DNA of 64,000 nt from Stutzerimonas stutzeri (GCF_000219605.1 NC_015740.1:2232001-2296000), one strand, 5' to 3'; shown: positions 30,209 through 37,945, numbered from the stretch's first letter. Numbers and translations: made by a program. Notes: a model not told the origin generated them from the letters alone.

Positions 30209-30729
30209 AGGTCGTCGTGCTCACCGGACCGGAATCCACCGGCAAGAGCTGGCTGGCCGATCGCTTGCGACGCCGCTTTGGCGGTCTATTGGTCGACGAG
30301 TACGTGCGTCACTACATCGAGCGGACGCAACGCGACACGACGCTGGCCGACATCCCGGCCATTGCCCGCGGCCAACTGGCCCGGGAAGACGCCGCACGGG
30401 CCGCCGCACCGCATCTGCTGATCCTCGACACCCATCTGCTGAGCAACATGCTCTGGAGCCGCACGCTGTTCGGCGACTGCCCCGATTGGCTGGAAGCCGA
30501 ACTGCAGGCGCGCGAATACCACCAGCACCTGTTGCTCTCGCCCACAGGCGCCGAGTGGCATGCGGACGGCCAGCGCTGCCAGCCGGATCTAGACGACAGG
30601 CAGCGCTTCTACGAGCAATGCCGTGACTGGCTTCGGCAGCATCGGCAGCCGTTCGTTGAAATCGCTGGCGACTGGGCCGAGCGCGAACGTCAGGCAATTG
30701 CCTGGACACGAGCGCTGCTGGATGGCTGA
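30205..30729 (+). CDS. NadR-like ribosylnicotinamide kinase
   Basis: The 174-residue P-loop kinase begins MKVVVLTGPESTGKSWLADR, the NadR C-terminal kinase motif (GPESTGKS). It continues with LLVDEYVRHYIER, LLILDTHLLSNMLWSRTLFG and a C-terminal RQAIAWTRALL helix. It would phosphorylate nicotinamide riboside to nicotinamide mononucleotide. Unlike enterobacterial NadR it lacks both the HTH repressor and the adenylyltransferase domain, so it is a stand-alone kinase of about the size of the NadR kinase module. Translational coupling to pnuC (ATGA overlap) makes a two-gene import-and-trap salvage operon. It is convergent with the DMT transporter gene, 5 bp apart. Confidence 0.88.
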   Translation: MKVVVLTGPESTGKSWLADRLRRRFGGLLVDEYVRHYIERTQRDTTLADIPAIARGQLAREDAARAAAPHLLILDTHLLSNMLWSRTLFGDCPDWLEAELQAREYHQHLLLSPTGAEWHADGQRCQPDLDDRQRFYEQCRDWLRQHRQPFVEIAGDWAERERQAIAWTRALLDG

Positions 30730-30734
30730 CCGCC

Positions 30735-31724
30735 TCAGCGGCTTGGCTGCCCGTCCCGGCGCAGCAGCAGGCCGATGGCGAGGATGACCAGCAGGCTGCC
30801 CGGCAGCCAGTGCCAACCCATGCGCGCGGGCTGATCGAAGAACAGCAACAGCATCGAGACGAAGGGCACCAGGTAGCTGTAGGCCGTTACCGCCCCGGGG
30901 GTCAGTGCGCTGGTGGCGCGCTGCTGCAGGAAGAAGGTCATCGCGCTGGAGAACACGCCCAGGTAGGTCACCAGCAACAGGTCCAGCAGATTCATGTGCA
31001 GCAGCGCCGCCGGGCGCTCCCATATCGCCCCCATCAGGCCGATCAGCACAGCGCCCGCCACCAGGCTCCAGAAAGTGCGCAGGCCCGCCTGGGTCGGCAA
31101 CGATCCGTTGGCCAGCCCCCATTTGCTGAGCACCGGATAGAGCGCCGAGGCGACGCAGCCGAAGAAGAAACCCAGCTCGCCGAAGCCCAGCTGCATCCCG
31201 GAGAAGTCGCCGCCGTTCTCGGCCCAGACCAGCCCCAGAGCCCCGCTCGCCCCGAGCGCGAGAATGGCGAGCAGCCTGCCCGTGCGCTGTTCGACGCCCA
31301 GTCCCCGGCCGAGGCAGTACGCCAGCAGCGGCACGCTGACGAACAGGGTCGCCATGGACAGTGCACTGACCCGATGCGCCGCCCAGAACATGGTGCCGAA
31401 GAAGCCCGCCAGGCAGAGCCCCATGGCCGCATAGAGCAACAGGGTTCGCCAGCCCGGGCGCCCGTCGCTCTGGCGCCACGCCAGCGGCGCGAGAACCAGC
31501 GCGGCGATGCCGAAGCGCATCGCCGTCAGCAGCAGCGGGGGCAGCCCGTCACTGAGCAGCCCGACCGCGGGAAAGGAAAGCCCGACGAACAGCGCCCAAA
31601 GCAGCATGCCGAGATGGGCCTGGGTGACACGCTTGCGCTCATGGCCGCGCGTCGTCGCGCCTGCGCGCGGATCGTCTCGGCTGATGGTGGGCGCATGGCT
31701 GGGCTCTTGATAGCGACGACTCAA
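30735..31724 (-). CDS. EamA/DMT-superfamily transporter
   Basis: The protein has ten hydrophobic helices arranged as two EamA repeats: MLLWALFVGLSFPAVGLL at the start of the first, and GELGFFFGCVASALYPVLSKWGL at the start of the second. It ends SLLVILAIGLLLRRDGQPSR. Members export amino acids, purines, drugs or metabolites; the substrate cannot be inferred here. The start is uncertain. The frame opens at a TTG (31724), giving 329 residues with a long hydrophilic head, whereas an ATG at 31607 would start directly at the first helix (290 residues, close to the family's usual 285-300). I give the longer frame as the outer limit. Confidence 0.85.
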   Translation of the reverse strand: MSRRYQEPSHAPTISRDDPRAGATTRGHERKRVTQAHLGMLLWALFVGLSFPAVGLLSDGLPPLLLTAMRFGIAALVLAPLAWRQSDGRPGWRTLLLYAAMGLCLAGFFGTMFWAAHRVSALSMATLFVSVPLLAYCLGRGLGVEQRTGRLLAILALGASGALGLVWAENGGDFSGMQLGFGELGFFFGCVASALYPVLSKWGLANGSLPTQAGLRTFWSLVAGAVLIGLMGAIWERPAALLHMNLLDLLLVTYLGVFSSAMTFFLQQRATSALTPGAVTAYSYLVPFVSMLLLFFDQPARMGWHWLPGSLLVILAIGLLLRRDGQPSR

Positions 31725-31764
31725 ATCTTCGCTCCGGCGGGATGGTTTCGGGCTGGCGCGGCGT

Positions 31765-32064
31765 CTATGAACGCGACGCCGACCGTCGAATGACCTTGAT
31801 GGAATAGGTGAGGTTCGGTTTGCGCGTCACGCTGATCGGGCGCCGAGTGACGGTGTCCAGGGTGATGTTCCAGAAACCCGAGCTTGGCGCGACGATCTTC
31901 GCTGGAAAACGGTCGAACGCACCGCCGTGGTAAGTGTGCCGGCCGCCATTCTTGAAGCTGCGAAAGTTCGCGTCGTTCATCAGACGAATATTGCAGGTCT
32001 GCGAACACTGGATAACGACGATGTCACCTTCTTCAAGGTGCTCGCGCTGGTGTATGAACTTCAT
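31765..32064 (-). CDS. DUF1883-domain protein
   Basis: The 99-residue protein starts MKFIHQREHLEEGDIVVIQC and continues QTCNIRLMNDANFRSFKNGGRHTYHGGAFDRFPAKIVAPSSGFWNITLDTV. I recognise this as a DUF1883 domain, a small beta-rich fold found either alone or at the N-terminus of TIR-like and other effector proteins. The domain ends with WNITLDT...YSIKVIR. Function is unknown. The ATG at 32064 was chosen on the family pattern; the longer frame from 32151 adds unrelated sequence. It stands alone on the minus strand 40 bp from the DMT transporter gene, and may share its transcript. Confidence 0.82.
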   Translation of the reverse strand: MKFIHQREHLEEGDIVVIQCSQTCNIRLMNDANFRSFKNGGRHTYHGGAFDRFPAKIVAPSSGFWNITLDTVTRRPISVTRKPNLTYSIKVIRRSASRS

Positions 32065-32156
32065 CAACTGCTCCGACACGGTTTGCGGCAAAGCGCAGAA
32101 CGATAGCATGCATACCGCTGGAACCGGCCTGCCGACGATCCCGGTCCGCACAAGGC

Positions 32157-32270
32157 ATGCAGCCCAAGTGGCTGACCCAGGGCATCCTGCTTGGCGTGGC
32201 CATCGACATGTGGACGGGCGACATCGGCGCTCGTATCGGTATCGCCCTGGGCCTGATGCGCCGAGGTTGA
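32157..32270 (+). CDS. Possible 37-aa glycine-rich membrane peptide
   Basis: A short frame, ATG 32157 to TGA 32270, encodes a peptide with QGILLGVAIDMWTG and GARIGIALGLM segments: spaced glycines in a hydrophobic context, as in glycine-zipper small membrane proteins. The ribosome binding site is poor, because AAGG lies only 1-2 bp from the ATG. It sits in an otherwise empty 440-bp gap between the DUF1883 and MFS genes. It could instead be the remnant tail of a longer gene. Confidence 0.3.
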   Translation: MQPKWLTQGILLGVAIDMWTGDIGARIGIALGLMRRG

Positions 32271-32503
32271 CCGCGCTCGCCGCGAGCGGGTTGTCCTACG
32301 GACCGGGTTGTGTATGCTCTGCCGACCTGTCCGAAAGTCTCCTTCCTGCCATGTACAGCACGTCACGTCCCTGCTCTGTCAGCCTGCCCGCAGGAAGTTG
32401 GCTGCTGTTTCTCTTCGATACCGGATTGCTGGCCGTGTGGTGATGGCGCCCAGTCGCGCCTTTTCCTGCACATCCATTTCCTGCTTATCGAGGTCCGCCG
32501 CCC
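32271..32503 (+). other. Leader region of the MFS gene
   Basis: This is non-coding as far as I can see. It precedes the MFS start and has GAGGTCCGCCGCCC before the ATG as ribosome binding site. I see no clear operator. Confidence 0.3.
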
Positions 32504-33652
32504 ATGTTCGCGGTTCGTAACACCGTTCAGATTGATGCCCCCATCGTGCGCAACGCGACCCGTTGCGGTTTCTTCATGGCCGGGTTCGGTCTTTCCGTCT
32601 GGGCGCCGCTGGTGCCTTACGTCCGTGAACGCATCGAGATGACCGATGCGGTGTTCGGTCTGTTGCTGCTTTGCATCGGGATCGGCTCGCTGACCTGGAT
32701 GCCCATTTCCGGCGTCCTGGTGGCCCGCTGGGGCATTCGCCCGGTGCAGCTGTGCAGTGTTGCGCTGCTGGCCCTGGCGCTGGCCGGCATGGCGCTGACC
32801 GATTCGATCGGGTGGCTGGGCCTGGCGCTGTTCTGTTTCGGCGGCAGCCTGGGCGTCATCGACGTCATCATGAACATTCAGGCGGTGCTGGTGGAAACCG
32901 CTGTCGGCCGCCGGCTGATGTCCAATTTTCACGGCATGTACAGCCTCGGCGCCATCAGTGGTGCGCTGGTGTTGACCGGCCTGCTGAGCCTGGGTCTGGC
33001 ACCGGAGGTCGGTAGCTTCATGATGATCGGCGTGATCGTGGCGGCGAACCTGGCCCTTGCGCGCGGCTACCTGCCGAATCGCGCGCCCGGTGGCGGCCTC
33101 GCCTTCGTCCGCCCGACCGGGCTGGTGATGCTGGTCGGCCTGATGTGTTTCGTCGTGTACCTCGCCGAGGGCGCCGTGCTGGACTGGAGCGCGCTCTATC
33201 TGACCGGTGAGAAAGGCCTGGAAGTCGCCAGAGGCGGGCTCGGCTATGCGGCCTTCGCGCTGATGGTCACCATCGCCCGTTTCGCTGGCGCTCCGCTGGT
33301 GAACAGCCTAGGCACGGCGCGGGTCATCGCCTTCGGCGGCATGCTGGCGGCATTCGGCATCGGTCTGAGCCTGACTGCCGATCACTGGGCGCTGGCATTG
33401 GTCGGCTATGGGTTGTGCGGCCTGGGGTGCGCCAACGTTTCGCCCGTGCTGATCTCCTCGTTGAGCCGGCAGGACGGCATGCCGGTGCAGCTGGCCGTCA
33501 CCGTCGCCACTACCATTGGCTTTGCCGGCGTGCTCGCCGGCCCGGCGATGATGGGCATGGTCGCCCATTTCAGCTCGCTGGGCATGGCCTTCGCACTGCT
33601 CGCCGTCCTGCTGCTCGGTATCGTGCCGTTCTGCCGTCGCTTCGCGGCGTGA
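32504..33652 (+). CDS. Major facilitator superfamily transporter (YbjJ-like)
   Basis: The 382-residue protein has 12 hydrophobic helices and an MFS loop 2-3 region (SLTWMPISGVLVARWGIRPVQL). It also has the YbjJ-type stretch CFGGSLGVIDVIMNIQAVLVETAVGRRLMSNFHGMYSLGAISGAL, typical of the FucP/YbjJ-related family often annotated as sugar or drug permeases. The second half starts at about residue 205 (GLVMLVGLMCFVVYLAEGAVLDWSALYL). The substrate is unknown. It is followed after 22 bp by the RlmN-like gene, whose own -10-like TAGAAT suggests separate transcription. Confidence 0.87.
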   Translation: MFAVRNTVQIDAPIVRNATRCGFFMAGFGLSVWAPLVPYVRERIEMTDAVFGLLLLCIGIGSLTWMPISGVLVARWGIRPVQLCSVALLALALAGMALTDSIGWLGLALFCFGGSLGVIDVIMNIQAVLVETAVGRRLMSNFHGMYSLGAISGALVLTGLLSLGLAPEVGSFMMIGVIVAANLALARGYLPNRAPGGGLAFVRPTGLVMLVGLMCFVVYLAEGAVLDWSALYLTGEKGLEVARGGLGYAAFALMVTIARFAGAPLVNSLGTARVIAFGGMLAAFGIGLSLTADHWALALVGYGLCGLGCANVSPVLISSLSRQDGMPVQLAVTVATTIGFAGVLAGPAMMGMVAHFSSLGMAFALLAVLLLGIVPFCRRFAA

Positions 33653-33674
33653 GCCCGGCTAGAATGCGCGCCCT

Positions 33675-34703
33675 ATGCGCATCCCCGACTTCCAGCAACG
33701 CCTCGCCGATATCGGCGCCAAGCCCCGTCATATCGGGCGGATGACCCGCGCCTGGCTCAAGGGCCTGCCGCTCGATGTCGGGCGGCGCCAGCAGCAGGCC
33801 GAGGACTTCCTGCCGCTGAGCGTGCGCGAAGGTCTGCCGGCGCTGAGCCTGGAAATCGACGCACTGGCCCGCCTGCGCTCCGAGCACCCGGCCGCCGATG
33901 GTTCGGCAAGACTGCTGGTGGAGCTTGGCGATGGGCAGATGGTGGAAAGCGTGCTGCTGCCGCGCGACGGACTGTGCGTGTCCAGCCAGGTCGGCTGCGC
34001 GGTGGGCTGCGTGTTCTGCATGACCGGCAAGAGCGGCCTGCTGCGCCAGCTGGGCAGTGCCGAAATCGTTGCTCAGGTCGCCCTCGCCCGCCGCTTCCGC
34101 CCGGTGAAGAAGGTGGTGTTCATGGGCATGGGCGAGCCGGCGCACAACCTCGACAACGTACTCGAGGCGATCGACCTGCTCGGTACCGAGGGCGGCATCG
34201 GTCACAAGAACCTGGTGTTTTCCACCGTAGGCGACCTGCGCGTGTTCGAGCGCCTGCCGCAGCAACGGGTCAAGCCGGCCCTGGCGCTGTCGCTGCACAG
34301 TACCGACGGTGCCTTGCGCCAGGCGCTGCTGCCGCGCGCACCGCAGATCGCCCCGGAGGAACTGGTCGAGCTTGGCGAGACCTACGCCCGCGCGACAGGC
34401 TTCCCGATCCAGTATCAGTGGACGCTGCTCAAGGGCATCAACGACAACCAGGAGGAGATGGACGGTATCCTGCGCCTGCTCAAGGGCAAGTATGCGGTGA
34501 TGAACCTGATCCCCTACAACAGCCTGGAAGACGACGCGTACCAGCGGCCTGAGGGTGAGCGCATCGTGCAGATCGTGCGCTATCTGCACAGCCGCGGCGT
34601 GCTGACCAAGGTGCGCAATTCGGCCGGCCAGGATATCGATGGCGGCTGCGGCCAGCTCCGCGCCCGCGCCGAGCAAGTGCTCGGACGCAGGCGGCCGCGC
34701 TGA
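33675..34703 (+). CDS. RlmN/Cfr-family radical SAM RNA methyltransferase
   Basis: The 342-residue protein has the radical SAM triad in CAVGCVFCMTGKSG (CxxxCxxC), GEPAHNLDNVLEAIDLL, and the RlmN/Cfr methyl-carrying C-terminal cysteine in QDIDGGCGQL. These enzymes methylate adenine C2 (RlmN) or C8 (Cfr) of 23S rRNA A2503. Housekeeping rlmN in pseudomonads is normally next to ndk, pilF and ispG, so this is probably a paralogue. It differs in a short N-terminus and a shorter sequence than the usual 370-380 residues. Both radical SAM and acceptor cysteines are intact, so activity is plausible. It is not necessarily an antibiotic-resistance enzyme. TAGAAT lies at 33660-33665, just before its start. 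Confidence 0.85.
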   Translation: MRIPDFQQRLADIGAKPRHIGRMTRAWLKGLPLDVGRRQQQAEDFLPLSVREGLPALSLEIDALARLRSEHPAADGSARLLVELGDGQMVESVLLPRDGLCVSSQVGCAVGCVFCMTGKSGLLRQLGSAEIVAQVALARRFRPVKKVVFMGMGEPAHNLDNVLEAIDLLGTEGGIGHKNLVFSTVGDLRVFERLPQQRVKPALALSLHSTDGALRQALLPRAPQIAPEELVELGETYARATGFPIQYQWTLLKGINDNQEEMDGILRLLKGKYAVMNLIPYNSLEDDAYQRPEGERIVQIVRYLHSRGVLTKVRNSAGQDIDGGCGQLRARAEQVLGRRRPR

Positions 34704-34794
34704 TCGGGCCTGAACCCACCTCGCCAACGGCTGTCGGAGCGCTGTAGCAGACGCCGTTTCGGTGTTCATCTCAGCAAGGAAAGCGCAACACCGC

Positions 34795-36105
34795 ATGCAT
34801 ACCCTGGAACAACTCGAACGTGGCGAACTGGCCGGCATCAGCCGCCTTGATCTTTCCGCCGGCCTTGACGTCTTTCCCGACGCGATCTTCGGCCTCGCCG
34901 ATACGCTGGAAGTGCTGAACCTCTCGGGCAACCAGCTCGACAGCCTGCCAGCCGACCTATCCCGGCTGCGCAAGCTGCGGATCCTGTTCTGCTCGGACAA
35001 CCCGTTCACCGAGGTGCCGGAGTGCCTCGGCGATTGCCCGCAGCTGGAAATGGTCGGCTTCAAGGCCAATCGTATTCGTCATCTGCCTGCCGATTCCTTG
35101 CCGCCGGCTCTGCGCTGGCTGATCCTTACCGATAACCAGCTGGAAAGCCTGCCCGCCGAGATCGGCAACTGCCGAAGGCTGCAGAAGCTGATGCTCGCCG
35201 GCAACCGGCTGACCAGCCTGCCGCTGTCCCTGTCCGAATGCACCCAACTGGAGTTGTTGCGCATCGCCGCCAACCGCCTGCAGCTGCTGCCAGACTGGCT
35301 GCTGACACTGCCGCGCCTGAGCTGGCTGGCCTTCGCCGGCAACCCCTTCAGCGACGCCAACGAGGCCGCGAGTCTTGCACGCCACTCGCTACCCGCGATT
35401 GCTCGAACGCAAGTCGTGCTGCATGAACAGCTCGGCCAGGGTGCCTCCGGCGTCATTCACCGAGCGCAATGGCAGGTGCCCGGCCAGGCACCGCGACCCA
35501 TGGCGGCGAAGCTGTTCAAGGGACACGTCACCAGCGACGGCCTGCCGCATAGCGAAATGGCCGCGTGCGTGGCGGCTGGCCGTCACGCCAACCTGATCGA
35601 CGTCGCCGGCCCACTTGCCGACCACGCAGAGCTGACGCCCGGCCTGCTGATGGATCTCGTCGACCCTGGCTTCCAGCCCCTGGCCGGGCCACCCTCGCTG
35701 GCCAGCTGCACGCGCGACAGCTACGGTGCCGAGCAGCGTTTCAGCCTCGAACAGGTCCTGCGCATCGCCAGCGGCGTCGCGTCCGCCGTTGCTCACCTGC
35801 ACCGCCGCGGCATCCTGCATGGCGACCTCTATGCCCACAACCTGCTGGTCGATCCGAGTGGCGCCTGCCTGCTCAGCGATTTCGGCGCGGCCTCCTTCTT
35901 CGAGCCCGACAGCGCAGCCGGACAGCACCTCAAGCGCATCGAAGCCCGCGCTTTCGGTTGCCTGCTGGAAGAATTGCTGCAACGCTGCCCAGACACCGAT
36001 CCACGTCAGCATGTCCTGCTGGATCTGCAACGACACTGCCTGAACGACGACATCGAGCAGCGACCGGACTTCGACCGTCTGCATAGCCTTCTCGCCGCGC
36101 TCTGA
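34795..36105 (+). CDS. Leucine-rich-repeat protein kinase
   Basis: In this 436-residue fusion, residues about 15-205 are roughly eight leucine-rich repeats of the LPxx type (LEVLNLSGNQLDSLPADLSRL, RWLILTDNQLESLPAEIGN, QKLMLAGNRLTSLPLSLSE). Residues about 212-436 are a Ser/Thr-type kinase: glycine loop LGQGASGVIHRA, lysine K239 in MAAKLFKG, catalytic loop H342-G-D344-LYAHN349 and D362-F-G. The HRD arginine is replaced by glycine. The protein is cytosolic, with no membrane segment or signal peptide. The ATG at 34795 follows AAGGAAAGC. LRR-kinases of this sort occur in Pseudomonas, but their targets are unknown. No phosphatase lies next to it. Confidence 0.88.
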   Translation: MHTLEQLERGELAGISRLDLSAGLDVFPDAIFGLADTLEVLNLSGNQLDSLPADLSRLRKLRILFCSDNPFTEVPECLGDCPQLEMVGFKANRIRHLPADSLPPALRWLILTDNQLESLPAEIGNCRRLQKLMLAGNRLTSLPLSLSECTQLELLRIAANRLQLLPDWLLTLPRLSWLAFAGNPFSDANEAASLARHSLPAIARTQVVLHEQLGQGASGVIHRAQWQVPGQAPRPMAAKLFKGHVTSDGLPHSEMAACVAAGRHANLIDVAGPLADHAELTPGLLMDLVDPGFQPLAGPPSLASCTRDSYGAEQRFSLEQVLRIASGVASAVAHLHRRGILHGDLYAHNLLVDPSGACLLSDFGAASFFEPDSAAGQHLKRIEARAFGCLLEELLQRCPDTDPRQHVLLDLQRHCLNDDIEQRPDFDRLHSLLAAL

Positions 36106-36133
36106 TGCGCATTACCGGAGCGACTACACCGCC

Positions 36134-36583
36134 ATGACCTCACCCGAAGCGGACGAGCCGCGCTCGCCCTACCCCAAGCCCTACGCCGACACTCCGCTGG
36201 ACCAGGACCCCTTCGTTCGTGGACTTAAGCAGCGGCTGCCCGAGCACCTGCGTGATTCGTTCAATGAGGAGCAGCTGGCGGCATTGCGCGGTGTGTTCGG
36301 CGCACGCTCCTGGGTCAGGCACCAGGTCGACCTACGCGGCACGGTGCGGCTGTGGCGCAATCACTACTATTTCGCGATCGTCGCGGGGCGCAACAAGCGC
36401 AACCTGACCCGCCCGCAGCAGAACCTGTCGCTGATCGCCAAGGCTGCGCTGGCGACCCTCTTCCTGCTGTTTTCCGCCCTGGTCGGGCTGGTAATCCTCT
36501 ACCTGCTCAAATCCGCGCTGGGCATCAATCTGTTCCCCGATTTTTCCCTCGGACTCTGGGACTGGTTCAAGGAGAGCCTCTGA
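36134..36583 (+). CDS. Hypothetical single-pass membrane protein
   Basis: This 149-residue protein has a hydrophilic, proline-rich N-terminus (EADEPRSPYPKPYADTPLDQDPFVRGLKQRLPEHLRDSF), a basic middle (RLWRNHYYFAIVAGRNKRNLTR) and one strong C-terminal transmembrane helix (AALATLFLLFSALVGLVILYLLKSAL). A 19-residue tail ends it. I do not recognise a family. It starts 28 bp after the LRR-kinase gene on the same strand, so it may be co-transcribed, and a membrane protein could serve as the kinase's anchor or target. The latter is only a suggestion. Function is unknown. Confidence 0.75.
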   Translation: MTSPEADEPRSPYPKPYADTPLDQDPFVRGLKQRLPEHLRDSFNEEQLAALRGVFGARSWVRHQVDLRGTVRLWRNHYYFAIVAGRNKRNLTRPQQNLSLIAKAALATLFLLFSALVGLVILYLLKSALGINLFPDFSLGLWDWFKESL

Positions 36584-36734
36584 CCGCCTGCGTCTTGTAG
36601 CTGGCCAGGAAGACGCTACGCTGAATGACGCGCGGAGAGTGGATCGGGGTTGATCGGAATCAAACTTCAATCTGCCCGCCGGTAGAACACTAAATGCGCT
36701 CTGACCTTCCCGAGCTTCTACAGGAGTTTGTGAA

Positions 36735-37265
36735 ATGAACGACGCTTCGAACAAACCTGCAGTCAGTACGGATGAAAAGAAGGTGCCGACGGCACCGCAA
36801 GACCCATGGCGCCCCTTCGACACCCTGCGGCGACAGGTCGACCGGCTTTTCGATGAGTTCGATCGCCCCTGGCATCTGCCCTTCAGTCGCCACGGCCTGG
36901 AAACGGCGCCTCTCTGGCAGGGCGGACCCAGCCGGATGCCGGCGGTAGATGTGGTCGAGAAGGAAAATTCCTTCGAAATCACCGCCGAGTTGCCTGGCCT
37001 CGATGAAAAGGATGTCGAGGTGAAGCTGGTCGGCAACAGCCTGGTGATCAAGGGAGAAAAGCGCCAGGAGCACAAGGAGGAGAAGGACGGCTATCACCTG
37101 TCCGAGCGCTCCTTCGGCAGTTTCCAGCGCAGTTTCGCACTGCCGGACGGGGTGGATCGCGAGCAGATCGAAGCCAAGTTCGGCAAGGGTGTGCTACGTG
37201 TTTCGCTGCCCAAGCACCCCGGCACTGGTGAAGGAGCGAAGACCATCTCGGTCAAGGCCGAATGA
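36735..37265 (+). CDS. Hsp20-family small heat-shock protein
   Basis: The 176-residue protein has a variable N-terminal arm with DPWRPFDTLRRQVDRLFDEFDRP and an alpha-crystallin domain at about residues 73-170: PAVDVVEKENSFEITAELPGLDEKDVEVKLVGNSLVIKGEKR. It ends with the FGKGVLRVSLPKHP strand. It is an ATP-independent chaperone that holds unfolding proteins for DnaK/ClpB. There is no canonical I-x-I motif near the C-terminus, and the domain ends on ISVKAE. No sigma32 promoter is obvious in 36584-36734, although TTCAATCTGCCCGCC lies upstream. GGAG is placed 7 bp from the ATG. A hairpin follows the gene. Confidence 0.93.
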   Translation: MNDASNKPAVSTDEKKVPTAPQDPWRPFDTLRRQVDRLFDEFDRPWHLPFSRHGLETAPLWQGGPSRMPAVDVVEKENSFEITAELPGLDEKDVEVKLVGNSLVIKGEKRQEHKEEKDGYHLSERSFGSFQRSFALPDGVDREQIEAKFGKGVLRVSLPKHPGTGEGAKTISVKAE

Positions 37266-37274
37266 CCAGCGAAA

Positions 37275-37300
37275 GGGCCGGCTGCCAGCATGGCCGGCCC
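37275..37300 (+). terminator. Hairpin after hsp20
   Basis: An 8-bp stem, GGGCCGGC / GCCGGCCC, with a 10-nt loop lies 9 bp after the stop. It is followed by a C/T-rich run rather than a pure T-run, so termination efficiency is uncertain. Confidence 0.55.
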
Positions 37301-37392
37301 TCCTCCCCCCTTGATGCGGGCTGCCCGGGTCAACGCTCCGCCGACCTCGGATCACTCGACTAGACTTCGGAAAACCCTGATTCGAGGCAGCC

Positions 37393-37608
37393 ATGAACGA
37401 CGAGCAGGAAAAGAACCTGACATTGCGGCAAATGCTCGGCAGTGTGCTGGCCGCCGCCTTGGGTGTGCAAAGCGGCAAGAACCGGGCAAGAGACTTCAGC
37501 CACGGCAAACCCAGCCACTTCATCATTCTCGGCGTGGGGTTCACCGTACTGTTCGTGCTGATCGTCCTGGGTGTGGTCAAGCTCGTGCTTTATCTGGCGG
37601 GTCTGTAG
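37393..37608 (+). CDS. DUF2970 membrane protein
   Basis: The 71-residue protein matches DUF2970: TLRQMLGSVLAAALGVQSGKNRARDFSHGKPSHFIILGVGFTVLFVLIVLG. It has a short cytoplasmic amphipathic start with the conserved GVQSxKNRxRDFxHGKPxHFI motif and a single C-terminal helix that ends LVKLVLYLAGL. The family is small and widespread in Betaproteobacteria and Pseudomonas, with no known role. The gene is preceded by CGAGGCAGCC, a fair ribosome binding site, and is convergent with the 33-codon ORF whose stop lies 3 bp away. Confidence 0.85.
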   Translation: MNDEQEKNLTLRQMLGSVLAAALGVQSGKNRARDFSHGKPSHFIILGVGFTVLFVLIVLGVVKLVLYLAGL

Positions 37609-37611
37609 CCG

Positions 37612-37713
37612 CTATTGGTGGCTGACCCAGAAAATTGCCGTTCCCACGGCGAGCATGATCAAGGCAAATATCGCCGCGGCATCCACAACACTGTCGCGCT
37701 GGTCATTTCTCAC
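37612..37713 (-). CDS. Predicted 33-aa single-helix membrane peptide
   Basis: GTG 37713 to TAG 37612 encodes (M)RNDQRDSVVDAAAIFALI followed by MLAVGTAIFWVSHQ: a short charged head, one hydrophobic helix of about 20 residues and a hydrophilic end. GAGGAG lies 7-12 bp upstream of the GTG, a near-ideal ribosome binding site. Every feature of a real small membrane protein is present. It is divergent from cysI with 232 bp between starts, and convergent with the DUF2970 gene. Function is unknown. The nearest functional idea is an accessory subunit of a membrane enzyme, but nothing supports a particular one. Confidence 0.6.
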   Translation of the reverse strand: MRNDQRDSVVDAAAIFALIMLAVGTAIFWVSHQ

Positions 37714-37945
37714 GGGACTTCTCCTCTAGCAGCTACGGTCGCAGCCTGTTCTTCTCGCAGTTAAGACCAGGGAACGAGGTTGCTCAAGGCGTGTTGGCCG
37801 TAAGTCCATTTCGCTTGGTTTAGTTCTAAACATATTCCCAAACATCACTTTTGCGCATAACAAGTAGCTGGTATCGTGCCGCCCTCCCTAAATGGGTGCG
37901 CGGCCGTGCGCGCGAAAGCTGTAGCAGCCTGAGAACAGGACATTT
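37714..37945. promoter_or_regulatory. cysI upstream region with a GTTTAG-TT-CTAAAC dyad
   Basis: This 232-bp region holds a perfect inverted repeat, GTTTAG-TT-CTAAAC, at 37818-37831, about 115 bp before the cysI ATG. A second A/T-rich stretch (ACATATTCCCAAACATCAC) follows directly. Sulfur genes are usually activated by the LysR protein CysB binding upstream of -35; this location is compatible, but I cannot verify a CysB site. Confidence 0.35.
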
